From: Oxyruncus cristatus
Taxonomy: Eukaryota; Chordata; Aves; Passeriformes; Cotingidae
Length of the DNA stretch: 64,000 nucleotides
Assembly: GCA_013399855.1 (NCBI GenBank)
Contig: VXAY01002317.1
Location: 1,931,152-1,995,151 of the forward strand
Reading direction: 5' to 3'
Position 1 is the first letter of the stretch; each line of letters begins with the position of its first letter. Position numbers and translations under genes: made by a program. A model generated the notes under the pieces. It ran no database searches. It saw nothing but the letters and a program-made list of their open reading frames with translations, and was not told the DNA's origin. Shown piece after piece: positions 1-12,800 of this stretch.

Positions 1-1226
1 CTAGCATCCAGAGCCTGAAATAGGCACTGTCTTGGCATATACTTCCTGCATACCCTCAGTATTTGCATCTCCATACACTGCCAGTAAAATCTGTTTTGAA
101 AGCAGCATACAGGCAATATGCAGACAAGGAAGGAAAATTTTTCAGCAGAGCTACTGTTCAGAAATCCTGTGGAAACTTTAAATTCCTAGGAACTGAATCT
201 ATTTATTCACTCACTATTTCATTCTAATTCTCCCTCCCTTTTGAGGCAAGAATCTTACACAGGTAAATGACAAACTTAGAAAGCCTGACATGGATCACCA
301 GTATGAATTGGTGCTATGTACAAAACTATATGAATATTTAGAGGTGGTAGATGGTCAGTGTAACAGGACAGAGCCTGGTTGCCCACTCTAGAGTAGTTTA
401 TAAACTAAAATAATTGGGAGGTGGATGGCACATGTTTTATTAAATAATTTTGTCTTTCTTTTCTTTGTTACGAGTCAAGTAAGTATGATTTACTAGATGG
501 TCCTGGGACATACTGTGCTTCCTTGGGACTAAGGACCTGATTATAGTTAGACTCGATGATGGAGCCTTGTCCATGACTGCTCATGCTCATAAATCAGTTT
601 TACTGCAAACCTAAACCTTGCATTCCTTTCTCTCCAAAAGCAGATTTTTCATGTCAGTGTTGAGCTTTCCTCCCAGGCTCCCTCTCTCCCCTATTTTTAA
701 TCCTTATTAGAATAAATCTGTCCTAATAGACCCATCCTGGCCAATGTATTCATACTTGCTTCAAGCAGTGTCAAGTCTATTTAAATTTCTCTCCTCTTGT
801 TAATTACTGCCTCTGTCCACACTATGTTTTATCCTTCTTTACCAACTTTGAAAGCCTTTGAAAGAGGTTTTGCAACATCAGATAGAAGCCTGTTGATCAA
901 TTAATATCTTTCAACTTCTTGGTGAATTGCAGTTTCTCTCTTAGGCTATCAAGGAAAGCAAGAAAACTTCACCTTTTGTATTACAAAAAAATCGTCCAAC
1001 GATTCAGTATCCATCCCATATTTATAAAAGCTAGGCTTCTATCATTTTGATAGGGAACAATGAGAAAGGGCAGATATTAAGGACATCCTCGTAGAAGTTT
1101 ATCCTCAAAATTAAAGTTAAATGATATAGAAGTATTTGTCTTATATTTTCACAGACACTGCATTCCTGAAAAACCCCCAAACGGGCAAATAAGCAAACAC
1201 TGAGCACACTCCCCCTCCTGCCTCCT
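1..1226. other. Non-coding, unique-looking DNA
   Basis: AT-rich sequence with no recognisable gene, RNA or repeat family. Open frames are short and interrupted. The end of the stretch runs into a pyrimidine-rich patch (about 1208-1250) that contains the G-quadruplex motif listed separately. Confidence 0.6.
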
Positions 1227-1247
1227 CCCGCCCTGCTACTCCCACCC
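1227..1247 (-). other. G-quadruplex motif (minus strand)
   Basis: On the plus strand there are four CCC runs at 1227-1229, 1231-1233, 1241-1243 and 1245-1247. Read on the minus strand this gives four GGG tracts with loops of 1, 7 and 1 bases, which fits the standard G3+N1-7 rule. A fifth G-run (1211-1215) lies just beyond. Folding is inferred; only the motif is seen. No gene start is recognised nearby, so a promoter role cannot be claimed. Confidence 0.6.
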
Positions 1248-2959
1248 TCCAAGATTGCTTTGCCATGGCTTCATGAGAAAATTCAGAACCTGTAAGTTTC
1301 ATTTAAGGCTGTAATTATCTGTTCAGTCAAAATCTAAAAGTAGTCTTACAAAAGGTGGATGTTTGGTGTTTAGATCTAATTTCAGTTAAAATTTAATTGG
1401 GACTGAATAGGTTATTGGAGAGAATGTCAGACTGACAAAAGATGGAATAGAATCCATAAATAATCTTTACTGATCTTCTGCTGCCTACCTTTGTGTGATG
1501 TAAACTGTATATAAGTATTCCGTTATAATGTGCTTGTAAGAGTTAATCACATAACCAGAGTGATGTTCAGGCTATGATGCTTTTTATGGCATTTTTATGG
1601 TTAAGAAGAGATAAACTACAGTTTGTTGCATGGAGATTGTGGTTAAAATGGGTAAATGTTTGCAGAGATGGCCCTTAATGTGAGTTAGTGTTTCTTGCAG
1701 GACCCTCAATTAAAAATATCAGTACAAGGGAAAAAACCAACTGTATAGCCTATTTAGCCAAGCCTTTTATGACTGTATTCATTATGCATTGTTTAAAAAG
1801 AAAGGAGAGTATTTGGAAGAAGCAGAGGGAAGACGAAAGTCTTTGATTCATATTTAGGTTTCTGCTGCTTTCATTGCTAATTGTCAGTCACTGAGGCCAT
1901 GTAGCTGGTAGCTAGTCTAAACCTGTTCTAAGTTATTAGGCAGTAGGCTGAGACTTGCATGGATAATCTTATACCTGGTTAGTAAGACTTTTTTTTTTTT
2001 AATCTTTCTCCCTCAGTGTTTGGTGTTGCTGTCTCTTAGCTATAGAATGCTGAGCTAGATAAACCAAAATCTTGAGTCATGTATGACAAATAATAGCTAA
2101 TCAACAAAGGTTTCTTCTTGATCGATACCGGTTCCTGCTCCATATTGCTGTCTGTATAGTAACATCCATCTCATGCTCTTTAGACCCTCTTAACAGAGGA
2201 GGGACTTCATCCTAATCTCAGTGGTTTGTTTTTTTAAAAAACCTATTTTTATTAAATTCAGCCATAGGTTTCTGGTTAAATGTGTATCCTAAATGGTACT
2301 GATACACAGTCTTTTTCCAGTTTCCACAGATTTTCAACTCCAGAGGGATAAAAGCTGACCATGATTTGCTAAGAGAATGTGGGTGAGTTTTATTTTGTCC
2401 ATATAACTTACAGTATTTGAATGTCAGCAAATGTCAGAGTGAATGGTATTTTCTCTGGTATTTATTTGTTTGGAAATGTTTCCAGATTTTGTTATTTCTT
2501 TGCGCATTTTTTGGTTGTGAATAACTTTGAGTTTGGTTATTTTCTTGGGGATTTTTTTTTCTTTTTTCATTTTTGTTTTGTGTGGTTTCTTCAGTAATGG
2601 AATTTTTCCTTCAATAACTCTGCTGCAAACAATCATACAGTTCCTATTGAAACACTTCTAGCAGTCAGTATAATCCCAATGGCATCCATAACAACTGATG
2701 TGTGCTAAATGGGATTGCAAAGAGAACCACTCTTCATAATACTCTACATGCCAAAATCCATTTAATGCTTCCTTTTAAGAGCCCCAACTGAGAAAATGCT
2801 GAGTTTTGTTAAGCTTGACAAAATAACATCTCGCTCCCCAAGCAAGTAGGTGGATCTGTTTTAACAACATTGCTGGAAAGAGAATTTTGATATGTTTAAC
2901 AGTTGCTAGTTTAAATGCTTATTTTCTTCAGAGTATGCAGAAACCTACAATCTGCCCTG
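1248..2959. other. Non-coding, unique-looking DNA
   Basis: AT-rich with a T-run near 1990-2000 and a T-rich patch at about 2545-2580. The two open frames on the minus strand at 2218-2636 are lysine/asparagine-rich translations of T-rich DNA and have no recognisable domain. Nothing else supported. Confidence 0.6.
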
Positions 2960-3034
2960 CTGACTGCAGGTTTGGTGTGTTGCTGACTGCAGGTTTGGTG
3001 TGTTACTGCCTGCAGGTTTGGTGTATTACTGTCT
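2960..3034 (+). repeat. 23-bp tandem repeat, about 3.2 copies
   Basis: Three consecutive 23-base units are visible at 2960-2982, 2983-3005 and 3006-3028, followed by the start of a fourth. Units share the core CTGCAGGTTTGGTGT; copies 1 and 2 differ only at the last base and copy 3 at a few positions. The high similarity suggests a recent local duplication. A 23-base unit is not a multiple of three, which argues against a coding repeat. Confidence 0.9.
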
Positions 3035-5976
3035 GTACTTTCTGACCTCAACAGGGAAAGTAAAAAGGACCATGTTTATGTACCTCATTCCCTCTGGGTT
3101 ATCTGTTTGGCTGACAAGAGTCACCATAGAAAATCATGAGGAAATGCATAGTGAGGCTCTAGAAAACAACAGCAGAGGTATTGATTTGGAACAGCTTTTC
3201 CTGACTGCAATATATCTACATGAAACCTCAGAGTGAAGGGATCCTAGTGACCAAAAATGCTGACTGAAGCCAGAATAGAACAGGTTTTGAGTAAATTAAA
3301 ACTGATAGAGAAATACAGGAACAACAAGTGTCTGTCGGACTCAACCCAGAGGTGGAAGTCAGCTGATTTTGCAGAAATTGTCATCGGACTGAGTTTTTGT
3401 AGAAAATGTTGTATAAAGGTGCTTCATGTTAAACTAGCATCCAGAATTTAAGGAACCTTCTGACCACTGAATAAACTCTGTCTTTGAATGGAAGCTGAAT
3501 TTTTGTTCAGGTAACATTACAGGTTCCCATAGATAGAGGTCTAAAAAGTGTCAAACATATTATCTTGCTGGCCAGATCTTAACATGTTGACAAATGCAGC
3601 AGGACCATGTTGTCAGGCATAGGAGGAACAGAAGCTAAGGCTGTTACCTAATGGGTGTGCTCAAGACAGACTGAATGGGTCCAAGGCACAATTAGACCTG
3701 TAACATCATTCCTCTTTTATTCCCCTTCTATTGCAGAATACAGCTGCTGTAGTGCTTACATTTCTTGGACTTTCACTCATGTGATTTTTTCCTCCCTTTT
3801 CTTTGTGTAAAGTTAACTCATTGACCACAGCACCTTGTTTTCATGACATGGTAGAAGTTATTCCTAAGAATGTGTATCAGTCTCCTTATGCTCCTTCTTT
3901 TCATTTGGATATATTTTGGGTGGTATTTTTTTAATGCAGAATAAGCTTTGTAACGTTTATTGGGGGTAGGCTTCATCATAGATTTGTCACATCCATGAGT
4001 AGTTAGAAATGTACTTATTATGGGTTCCTGCCAGTATTCATAAAACTGTGGTTGTACTTTATTTTTCCTGGCTCCTGATCCACTGAAACTAATTTAATAA
4101 TTTCTATTGTTTCATTCATTTGGAATTGCAGTATTAATCAAACATTACAGTTCTCTCAACTGCACCTGTCTGTTCTGCTTTGTTCTGCCATTATGCACAC
4201 TTGGATGCACAATGATATTACTTTTAACCAAAAAAAAAAAATATATTGTTGCTTCACATTGCTTTTTCTTTTCTGAGTTTGTTCAGTCAATATAGGAGTA
4301 ATCTCTTGTATTACTCATGGAAAATTTTATTGTTACTTCAATTTATTCATGATCAAGCCTATGTTTTCTATTGATTGAAATTTCAAATTTCTGAGAAAAT
4401 ATATACCACTCCCATCTGAGACTGAAGGACAGCCAATATCACAGAAAAAGAAGCTTGATTCCCTGTAAGACTAAGAGCTTTGGGCAGACCTCAGCTAGTT
4501 TCCCACCTCTGCAGAATGCAGAGAGCATAAAGCATTTCCAGTACTTCCTCTCTGGACCCTAGAGCAGCTTTTGTCGAATTAGAATTTAGCACCATATATG
4601 AGAATTCATTTAATCAGTAAATTAAAGGTTTTTATGTGAGCCTGGGTATATTTAGAGCTTGGTTAACAGGCTCCCATAGTAGTTTGAGTACTTTTGTCCC
4701 CTCAATCCTATTCTTATTGTCACTAATATCTATAAATCTTAATTGAAATAACAGAGCTTAAAAAACGTGCTGGTCTGTACTCAAGCTGGGATGAGAAGTG
4801 AGTCTTTGATCCTGGGCCAACAAAGTAATCAACACTATTTATCCATTTTTAACTGCACTGTACCAGCGCTTCAAGGATTGAAACGAGATTGTCACACTTC
4901 AAAGTTAAAGTTAAATACAAGTAAGGGCTGGGGGAAGGAGGAAGTGATGAGGTGGAAAAGTCCACTGCCACAGTACAGTCTGTGTGTGGCTCTGAACACT
5001 AACACATTAAAGGTAAATTGCTTTTTATTTAAATGCTTATTTCTTCTGACTGTATATTACTTAAGAACTTCTTTTCAGAGTTAACTCTTAGAGAAGGATC
5101 CATCTAAAATGAGAAGCTATGCTTTTAATCACAGGTTGCATGATGTTGATACAGATGCCAGGGAACTACAGAAAATACTTGGTGGATAGTGAATCACTGT
5201 AATCTTCTGGTGTAGAAATGATGCTGTGTTTAATATCTTGTTGACAAGTTCAGTGGCTGAGCTGCCATGGCCAAGATAAGTTGTAAAATAAAGGATTAGG
5301 ACTTTGTGCAGAAATTAGGTAGTTTTTTTCCAACACAGAAGGAAAAATATCTGACTGACTCCCATAGCAAATCTGACCTATTCATTTTATGTTAATTTTA
5401 ACCGTGCCTTTGTGGCACTTTCTGTCATGCCTCCATTACAGTGAGTATATCTGTCTACAGCAGGAGTGTAGGCTACCCTGCTAATTTGGTTCTGAAATTA
5501 CCCTCTAACTTTTTGGTGTAACTCAGATCTCTCTGCAGGTGTGCACATGTGTTGAGGAGCGGGGGGCAGTCCTGTGAAGGATTATTCTGCCCCGATTTTT
5601 TGCTTTTATCCAAGGTTAAGGGTCAAGAATGCCTTTTGGTCTGTTTCTCATCTGTCCCCTAGAGATCAATTTAATTTTTATAGCAAATGCCACCTCTGCT
5701 GTGTCTCCTTCTCTGAGGTAATTGCAACTGTTACAATGTCTGTAAGTCTCAGTGAAATGAGAGGGTTTGTTTCTTGTGTTACTCCCCAGTTTGAACTCTT
5801 ATTGGAACACTCTGCAGGTTCCACTGACAGAAGGTGCCCTCTTCCTGCCCCTGGCTTTATCACGCACTAGGTATATTCAGTCTCCTCTTCCCTGATGTGG
5901 TCTAAGGGCTTTAGCAAGCTGTTGCCATCTTCCTGAGGAGAAAGGACTCTGGGGAGAGACATGCTAGGCTGATGGT
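3035..5976. other. Non-coding, unique-looking DNA
   Basis: No supported gene. Open frames at 3000-3236 (begins at GTG inside the tandem repeat) and 3257-3451 on the plus strand have no domain I recognise. An A12 run lies near 4230. Composition is otherwise uniform and AT-rich. Confidence 0.55.
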
Positions 5977-5993
5977 GAGAGAGAGAGAGAGAG
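5977..5993 (+). repeat. (GA)n microsatellite
   Basis: An uninterrupted run of alternating G and A of 17 bases, followed by GAGG. Short, perfect dinucleotide repeat; probably length-variable between individuals. Confidence 0.9.
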
Positions 5994-6747
5994 GAGGCTT
6001 TTAGATACCATGTGTTACCTGTCAAAGAAGAAAAACACCAAGAAGGCATAATAAGCAGGAAGAGCCTCCACAGACTTGACAGCTGAACTTCTGAATGAGC
6101 TGTAAAGTGCTTTTTACCTCTTCCGCGCTTTGGCATTTAAGATGAAAACTGCTTGTGAAGAAGAGCACTCACTCTCTCTGCCTTCTACTGACTGCAATAG
6201 AAGGTATGAGGAAAATGCAATTGTTAGGCTTTGCTTCAAGAAATTAGGGCACTTGGGCTTAATCAGCTCGGAGGCTCTGCTTCAGAGGAGAGCACTCTTA
6301 ATAAACAAACACACAGAAAACTCTCGATCACTCTTCCATGGAGGATCATACATATTTGAAACAGATTCCAGAATTTTAATAATCAATCTCAAGACTCCTT
6401 GGAAAAATCAGTGCGTCTAGATTGTTCTGGTGGATTGTGCATAATACCTGTATGAAATATTGATGTTTCCCAATGAGAAGGTCAGCATGGTACAGAGAGG
6501 GGGCAAGTCAAAAGACAATGTCAGAGCAGAGATTACCAGGACATAAGAAAAAGGGAAGGTGCATATAATATCCAGCTGGCAAGACAGTGACCTTATTCCA
6601 GTCCCATTTAATCACAGAATATAACCACAAAGGCATAAGCAATGATTGCAACACAATATGGACAAAGCGTGTTTGAGAAGTGTTGCTGTACGTAGATACA
6701 TTTTAGATACATGGTTTTTGGTTGTTTGGTTTTGGTTTTTTGTTGTC
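5994..6747. other. Non-coding stretch with balanced composition
   Basis: Contains a 96-codon open frame on the plus strand (6130-6420) with no recognisable domain and no clear splice or promoter context. About 6120-6330 is less AT-biased than its neighbours. A conserved non-coding element is possible but cannot be shown without alignment. Confidence 0.45.
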
Positions 6748-6899
6748 TTTTTTTTTTTTTTTTAAAATAAAGCATCTAATGTGTTTTTACTTAAAGTAAG
6801 AAATAATTACTAAATAATAATTGACAATAATTACTAAATTTTTAGAGAGATTATTCTTTTATGTGTTAATTGTGTTAATCTGTTAATGTGTTAATCTTA
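6748..6899 (+). repeat. T16 run followed by AT-rich degenerate repeats
   Basis: A run of 16 T at 6748-6763 is followed by AT-rich DNA. Within it the 14-mer AATAATTACTAAAT occurs at 6802-6815 and again at 6826-6839, 24 bases apart. A degenerate series of TGTTAAT-like words follows at 6861-6895. This looks like local slippage and duplication. No LINE or SINE body is recognised next to the homopolymer. Confidence 0.75.
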
Positions 6900-9800
6900 T
6901 TAAGGTTTACAAGTAAAAGGAAAGATATTTTTATACATCCTTTGTGCTTTTTATGTATAAAACATTTATCTTATGTATCACTGTATACATTTAAGACAGA
7001 TACCCTGTTTAAGAAAAAGGATAGAGAGATCATATAGATGAGTACAAATTAAGTGTTCTGCTGATGTGTTGTATCATGTAAAGACAGCCTAAAAAGTGGA
7101 AGGAAATAATGACCAACCCAAATACCCAATTTTTTTTTTCTAAAAAATTTATACCAAATTACTTTTACAAATAATCACTTGGGATGATAGTCTTATAAAG
7201 CTACAGAACTAGTTCTTCTTTATTTCTTCTTATAGTACATGTGTAAATGCGTTAGTAGAGAACTGTATGAAAAATGTAGGTTAAGAATGGTGGTAATATT
7301 CCTAACATCATACAGTATTTATTGAGTGCTGCTTGGTGAATTCTGATCTGGTGTCAGCCACAGTAGGTGTAGAGAAAATAGATTGGACTGGTATAATCAG
7401 ACAATTGACCCTGCTCTTGTCCCAAATTCTTGTTTGCCTAAAACAGTTTTGCTTGAGGACAGCAAAGCTTTTCAGTTGTGTTCCTCCTCCAAGTTTATGC
7501 TCTTATAGATCAAATTTCTCCTGTTCTGTGGGGTTTTTCTGGAGGGAAGTTGACTGATTGTACTTTGTTTCTATGTTCAGGAACCTTAACTACTTATTCG
7601 AGCAGCCATTACCTTTCATCCTTGGTGTTTTTTAAAGACTTTTGGGTTTCATTTTGTAACTTTTCTTCTGACTCTGCTTTCTGATGCCTAAGAAAAAAAT
7701 AGGAGTTTCCCCTCTAGACGGCAAATCTACCGTTGCAACCACTCTGTGTGCCCTCTCTGTTGCTGTAGTCAGGATCTTCTCCTTAGTTGTTGTTCTTAAA
7801 ATATTCTCCATGCTTTATCTGGGCTTGGCAGTTTTAACTGTTTTAAGTTTTACTGAGTAATAGATTTGTATATGATCCAGACCTAGATTTATGTGTTGGA
7901 GTTTTGGCTAATGCTTTGAGAAGGTGATTTTCCACACACCAATCCTGCAGTAGTGAGTACAGCTATTATAAAAAAGCGCAGATTATTCTGTTCATCTACA
8001 AGGTAAATGAAGGACTTCTTAAGCTGTAATCCTTTTTTTCCACCCCTCACTTCTTTCTGTCATTTAGAAAGAACTCCAGAGTTCTGTTTCAGTCGGGAGC
8101 TTTGTAATAATGGAAAACCGTAATTCCTTAGATGATCCAGCAACTAGTTCCTTTCAGTAAGAATATGAATGCAAATTAAGAGGGTTAATACAGAAAGTTA
8201 TTATGACCACTCTAATAGTGTAAGATTGCTGTTCTTTTTAAGTCTTTTCATTGTTTAGGCTTTTGTTCTCACTACCTTGTTTATCATCATAGCAGTATTC
8301 TCTTTTGATGTCACTTTACCCTCTTCCAAATAGAGCAAAACCAGTTCTTTGTTTTGAATGCAGAGAGTGTTTTACAAAGCACACTAATGAAATATGGGGA
8401 TTTTGAATATGAAGTATGCTTAGAATTTCAATAGGGTTCAATCCTCATTAAATGTGTCCTAGATGACATCTAATCTGATGTATTCTTTCATGATTTTGCA
8501 TCCCAAATCAAGGGTTACTCATGCTGAAATCCAACAGTTTAAATCCTATGTCAAATGTGACAGTATATGTGTAGATTTAACTAGTAGTTTGGCAAATAAT
8601 TGAAGTGTTGCTAGAATAAGAACTTCGAGGCTGAGTGGCAGCTGAATTACCCAGATTCACTGAGGTTAAGGAAACTGAAGGAACTTTTTGACTCCTTTCT
8701 TGCAAGTGATTTTGTAAAGAGAACTTTTTCCTCTGCCATTGATACCTTTGATAGATCTGTTATAAAAGTTAAAACATTTATCAAAACTGCCATAGATCCT
8801 ATGACCCATAGAAGAAGGACTATCAGACCTTAATTGCAATAGCTGTGTAATTTCAGAAGTTCCCTTCCCTTGTTCATCTACTCTCTGACCTTCATGTCAG
8901 CTTCTAATTTCCTTCTGCAATTGACTCTTCTTTCTAATGCAGGAGACTGGTAACAAATGCATCTTCTTAGTACAGAGGAATATCCAAATGGTGCTCTCAA
9001 ATGCCCATCCAATTTACCCATGTCTACTTTACAATCAAATTTTTGGGGAAAAAAAGGGTAGTTTGAACAAGTTTCAGATGAAAAAGGAAATATTTTCCCT
9101 AAAGCTTGTTGTTGTGGGCTTTTTTTTTTTTAAACATAAAGCTCAGTCTGGACTTAAAAACTACTTTCAAGTATCTGCTGAAGACATCTGTTTGGCTCAA
9201 GAGTTGCTTATTTCAGCAACACATGCCAGTGGAAGCACACCTTGAGTTTACTCTGGTTTAAGGGGCCTCTAATCGAGACCCAAGGAGAAGAATTGGAAGA
9301 GCAGCTGAGCATACCCAGAAAACTCTTACATATCTTTGTCCAACGTGATGTTTTTATATCATGCATGTTTCTATATCTTTTCTATGTCACAATACCTCTA
9401 TTTTTTTGTCCTTGAAGAGACTTCTGTTTCAGCACTGCCTGTCCCAGCTTTCCCTGCATACCACTGTGTTTTACTGATACAAGAGGAAGTGATTTATGGA
9501 TCTATTCATGAATGTCCTTATCTTACTGATTAATCAGCAAGTCAGTACTGATTAACAGTCAATAACTAGAAATACAAAAAAGACACCAGGTTCAGTTCCT
9601 GGCTACTCAAGTAGGAGGTAATGTTTAAACAAATCAAAGTATCAGTTATAAAGATTATGTTGTTGTCAGTTAGAACAATTGGATTCCTAGAAATTACCTA
9701 CCTGTTTTACACACCTGGTAGCTACACACTTAAAAAACCCCCCAGATCATCTTGTCAAACTATAACCGAACAGGCCCATCTACAGCTTTACAGGACATAG

Positions 9801-12800
9801 AAGGAAGTACACTAAGAGAAAAAGAATTGTTGTAAGTTTTCATGTCCTATTTATTCCTGGGTTTAGGGAACCAAACCATTATACACTATATTTGCTGTAG
9901 ATATTGTACTGTCTTGTGGTCCACAAACCTTTTCTGCTGGCCATGTCTTTTGTCACTTGTTATTAAAATGTTTAGGACACTGGGGAGTAGAAAGCCAAGA
10001 CTAGATCTTTACCTGGGTGTTTGAATCACAAAATTGATATGTCTGTATAGTCAGAATTCAAGAACAAAACTTATACTATAAATTCTGTACTATGCATAGC
10101 TATTAATAGGGACTGATTAGTCTCATAAACAAAATTAATAAACCCAACCAAACTCAAATCTTAAAACAGCCTCAACCTTCTCCCAGTGAAAAGTTTTCTA
10201 GAACTTGGTCTTCTACAACCATGGAGGGCCCATAGTGCTATGAAGGGGAATGGTCCAGAGAATGCATGTGTGTAAGGAAAAGCACAGGCCTGCAAACACT
10301 GTGTAATCCTATGGCACCCACTAAAGGCAAGACTCCTTAATTTGACTTAATTCTCTCTGCTTTGTTTTTAAAAATAATCTTATGACAACCAAAGGGGCAG
10401 TCCTTTGCAATGAGAAAAGAAGAAATTGTTTTTCAAAGTTTAGAAGACAGATATATATTTCATATCTCTAGCCCCCTCTAAAGTTTTACTACTTTGGTTC
10501 CATCTAGGGCCTGCCAGAACAAGCATGGGCCTCCACTGTCTGGTCTTTAATATATTTTGTGTCACATGCTATTTTAACCACTTTTGGCCTGAGTGGGGAT
10601 ATGAATCCACCTAGAAAACAGTCTACTTAACTTACCCTTTTTGTCTTGATTTCCTTTCCTTTCAAGGAGTTATTCAAGATATCAGCTAGTCCCATCATTT
10701 TTGAAATCAACTGTGGCTTGAAGAACAACTATCTTTGGAGATCACGTATCCATCATCAATTTCATTCCCATCAAATAGGTAAATGTAATAGTGCTGAACA
10801 AAATGAAACTCTTAATTCCTTGAAAAGGCAAAAAGGTTTCTTCCGTATTTTGGGAGATGCTTGATTGGCTTCAGGAAAAGGAGGCTCACACCCTAAAAAT
10901 TTCAACATACTCATGTTTACTTTATATTTTTCAGAAAACAGATATCAAGAAGATTGGAGATGTTTCAGTGTGGGAGATCTGATGCTTTTATTATACATTA
11001 TGGATCTGCCTCCTGGTAGTAACTGAGAGCAGAATCTTTACACGGCCAATGGATCTTTGAAGTTATAAAATTATTCTAATTCAAGTTTCTTCTTGACCCT
11101 CATTGGCTTTTCTCTCAACTTGAACTAGAACAGGATAGTAAAGGTGCTTCTGGAATTCTAAAGGAAAAGAATAATGCCCATTCCATTTCAACAACAATGA
11201 TAGAGCTTTTTATGCTTGTCTTTAATGTTGAGGTATTTCAGATTTGCCAGTTTTGAATTCACAGTGATGAAAGGTGACTCAGGCCAAGTGCCAGCATGAT
11301 GCAAAGCAGTTGATATGCAAAGAGGTGCTTCCTCCTGTCCATATATTTCACTCGTAGGAAATAACTGCAGGTTTGTATAGAAGCAGTACACTAGATTAAC
11401 TTTGGTGACTCAAGATCTCAAAAACCAGTTATGCTAGTCTTGCGCTGTCCTCCACATCAACTAGTTCTCAAAAAAGTATCTTGGAAAGAACAAGTATCCT
11501 GTTTTGCAAAGATGAATAGGTTTAGTAACTCCAGTGTAACCAGAAAAAGTACTTTTCATTCTTAGATTGACTCAGAGATCTACTTATCATGGTTCCTGTT
11601 CCATAAGTGCTGTTGTTTGTGTACACCTATACAGGCCACACATTAATAGCATGGTTCCAAGAGAAATGGGTAAAATCAAGTTTGGATGCCTACAGTATCT
11701 CTAAACCAGTGATGGGGGAGCAGGGGGAAACATAGATAAGGGAAAATAGGAAGAAATAACAGAAACTTAAATAGTAAATGTACTTGACAATTTGTAAAAT
11801 GGCACCATGAAGTGCCAAAGCCACTTCGGTGAGCTGGAAATATGCATTCACATGCAAAGCTGTGAGTAAAGTGAGGTACAGCTGAAGAAACAGATTTGAT
11901 AAAAGCTCAGGTGGAAGGGAAGAGAAGAAGCAATACAGGACTAACACAGAAATAGGGTGCATGTTTTGTCTGATATAATAATGCCTCTTTGGACTGAATG
12001 AAAGCAGAAATGATAATTAGACATGGCTTGAGACATGCTGGGTAAGCTGAGCAATGGGAAGTAGCAGAAGAGATTAGTTTCTCCAGGGAACACACAATGT
12101 GCATTGGTCTGGCTAGACAGCCTTGCTTTGGCGCTTTCTTTGTTTATAGTGCAGCTGCTCCCAGCTGTCAAAAAAACCTCTGTATGATAATCTCTAGGCA
12201 TACCACTATTATTACTTTACATATATTGAGGAAAGTATGAACTGACAACCTACTCCCTGCTTAAGCAGACAAGAGAAAAGATTTCATATTCAGCCTAAAA
12301 GCTGTTTTTGCTACAGCAGCTAATGTCCAGTCCAGAATTTGTACATCGATAGAGACTTTAAATGGCGTTTTCTCTGCATATAAAGATAGTACTTGTCCCA
12401 TCATATTATCTGAAGATAAGCAGTGATCCGAGAGTGGCAATAATGTTTACCTTTTCTGTAGTTACATCATGTAGCTTCAAGGCTAAGCACTGAATCTATC
12501 GCTTCTGTAGGAAAGTAAAGTCATTGAGGTCTGAGAACGGAAAGAAAATTAATCCAATACTGATGGAAGCTTTTAACTATGGCATTGAATGTATTACCAT
12601 TTCCTACTGTAGCTAAAAAGGTAATGGAAAAAAGACTGAAACTCTAGTTTCAGAGTGATGTGAATTGTCATTTTTTTAGCTGAGTATTTAATTCCCTCAG
12701 TCAGAGATCCTTTGTGAGGATTATTTTCTCCTTAAGTCTCCAGTACATTTGACAGCGACTGACTGTTATAATGGCAGACTCTGATAATTAAATTACTGTT

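Noticed and set aside
3000..3451. Two consecutive short plus-strand frames considered as a small gene.
   Set aside because: The first starts at GTG inside a tandem repeat, both lack domains, and they are in separate frames with no splice sites.
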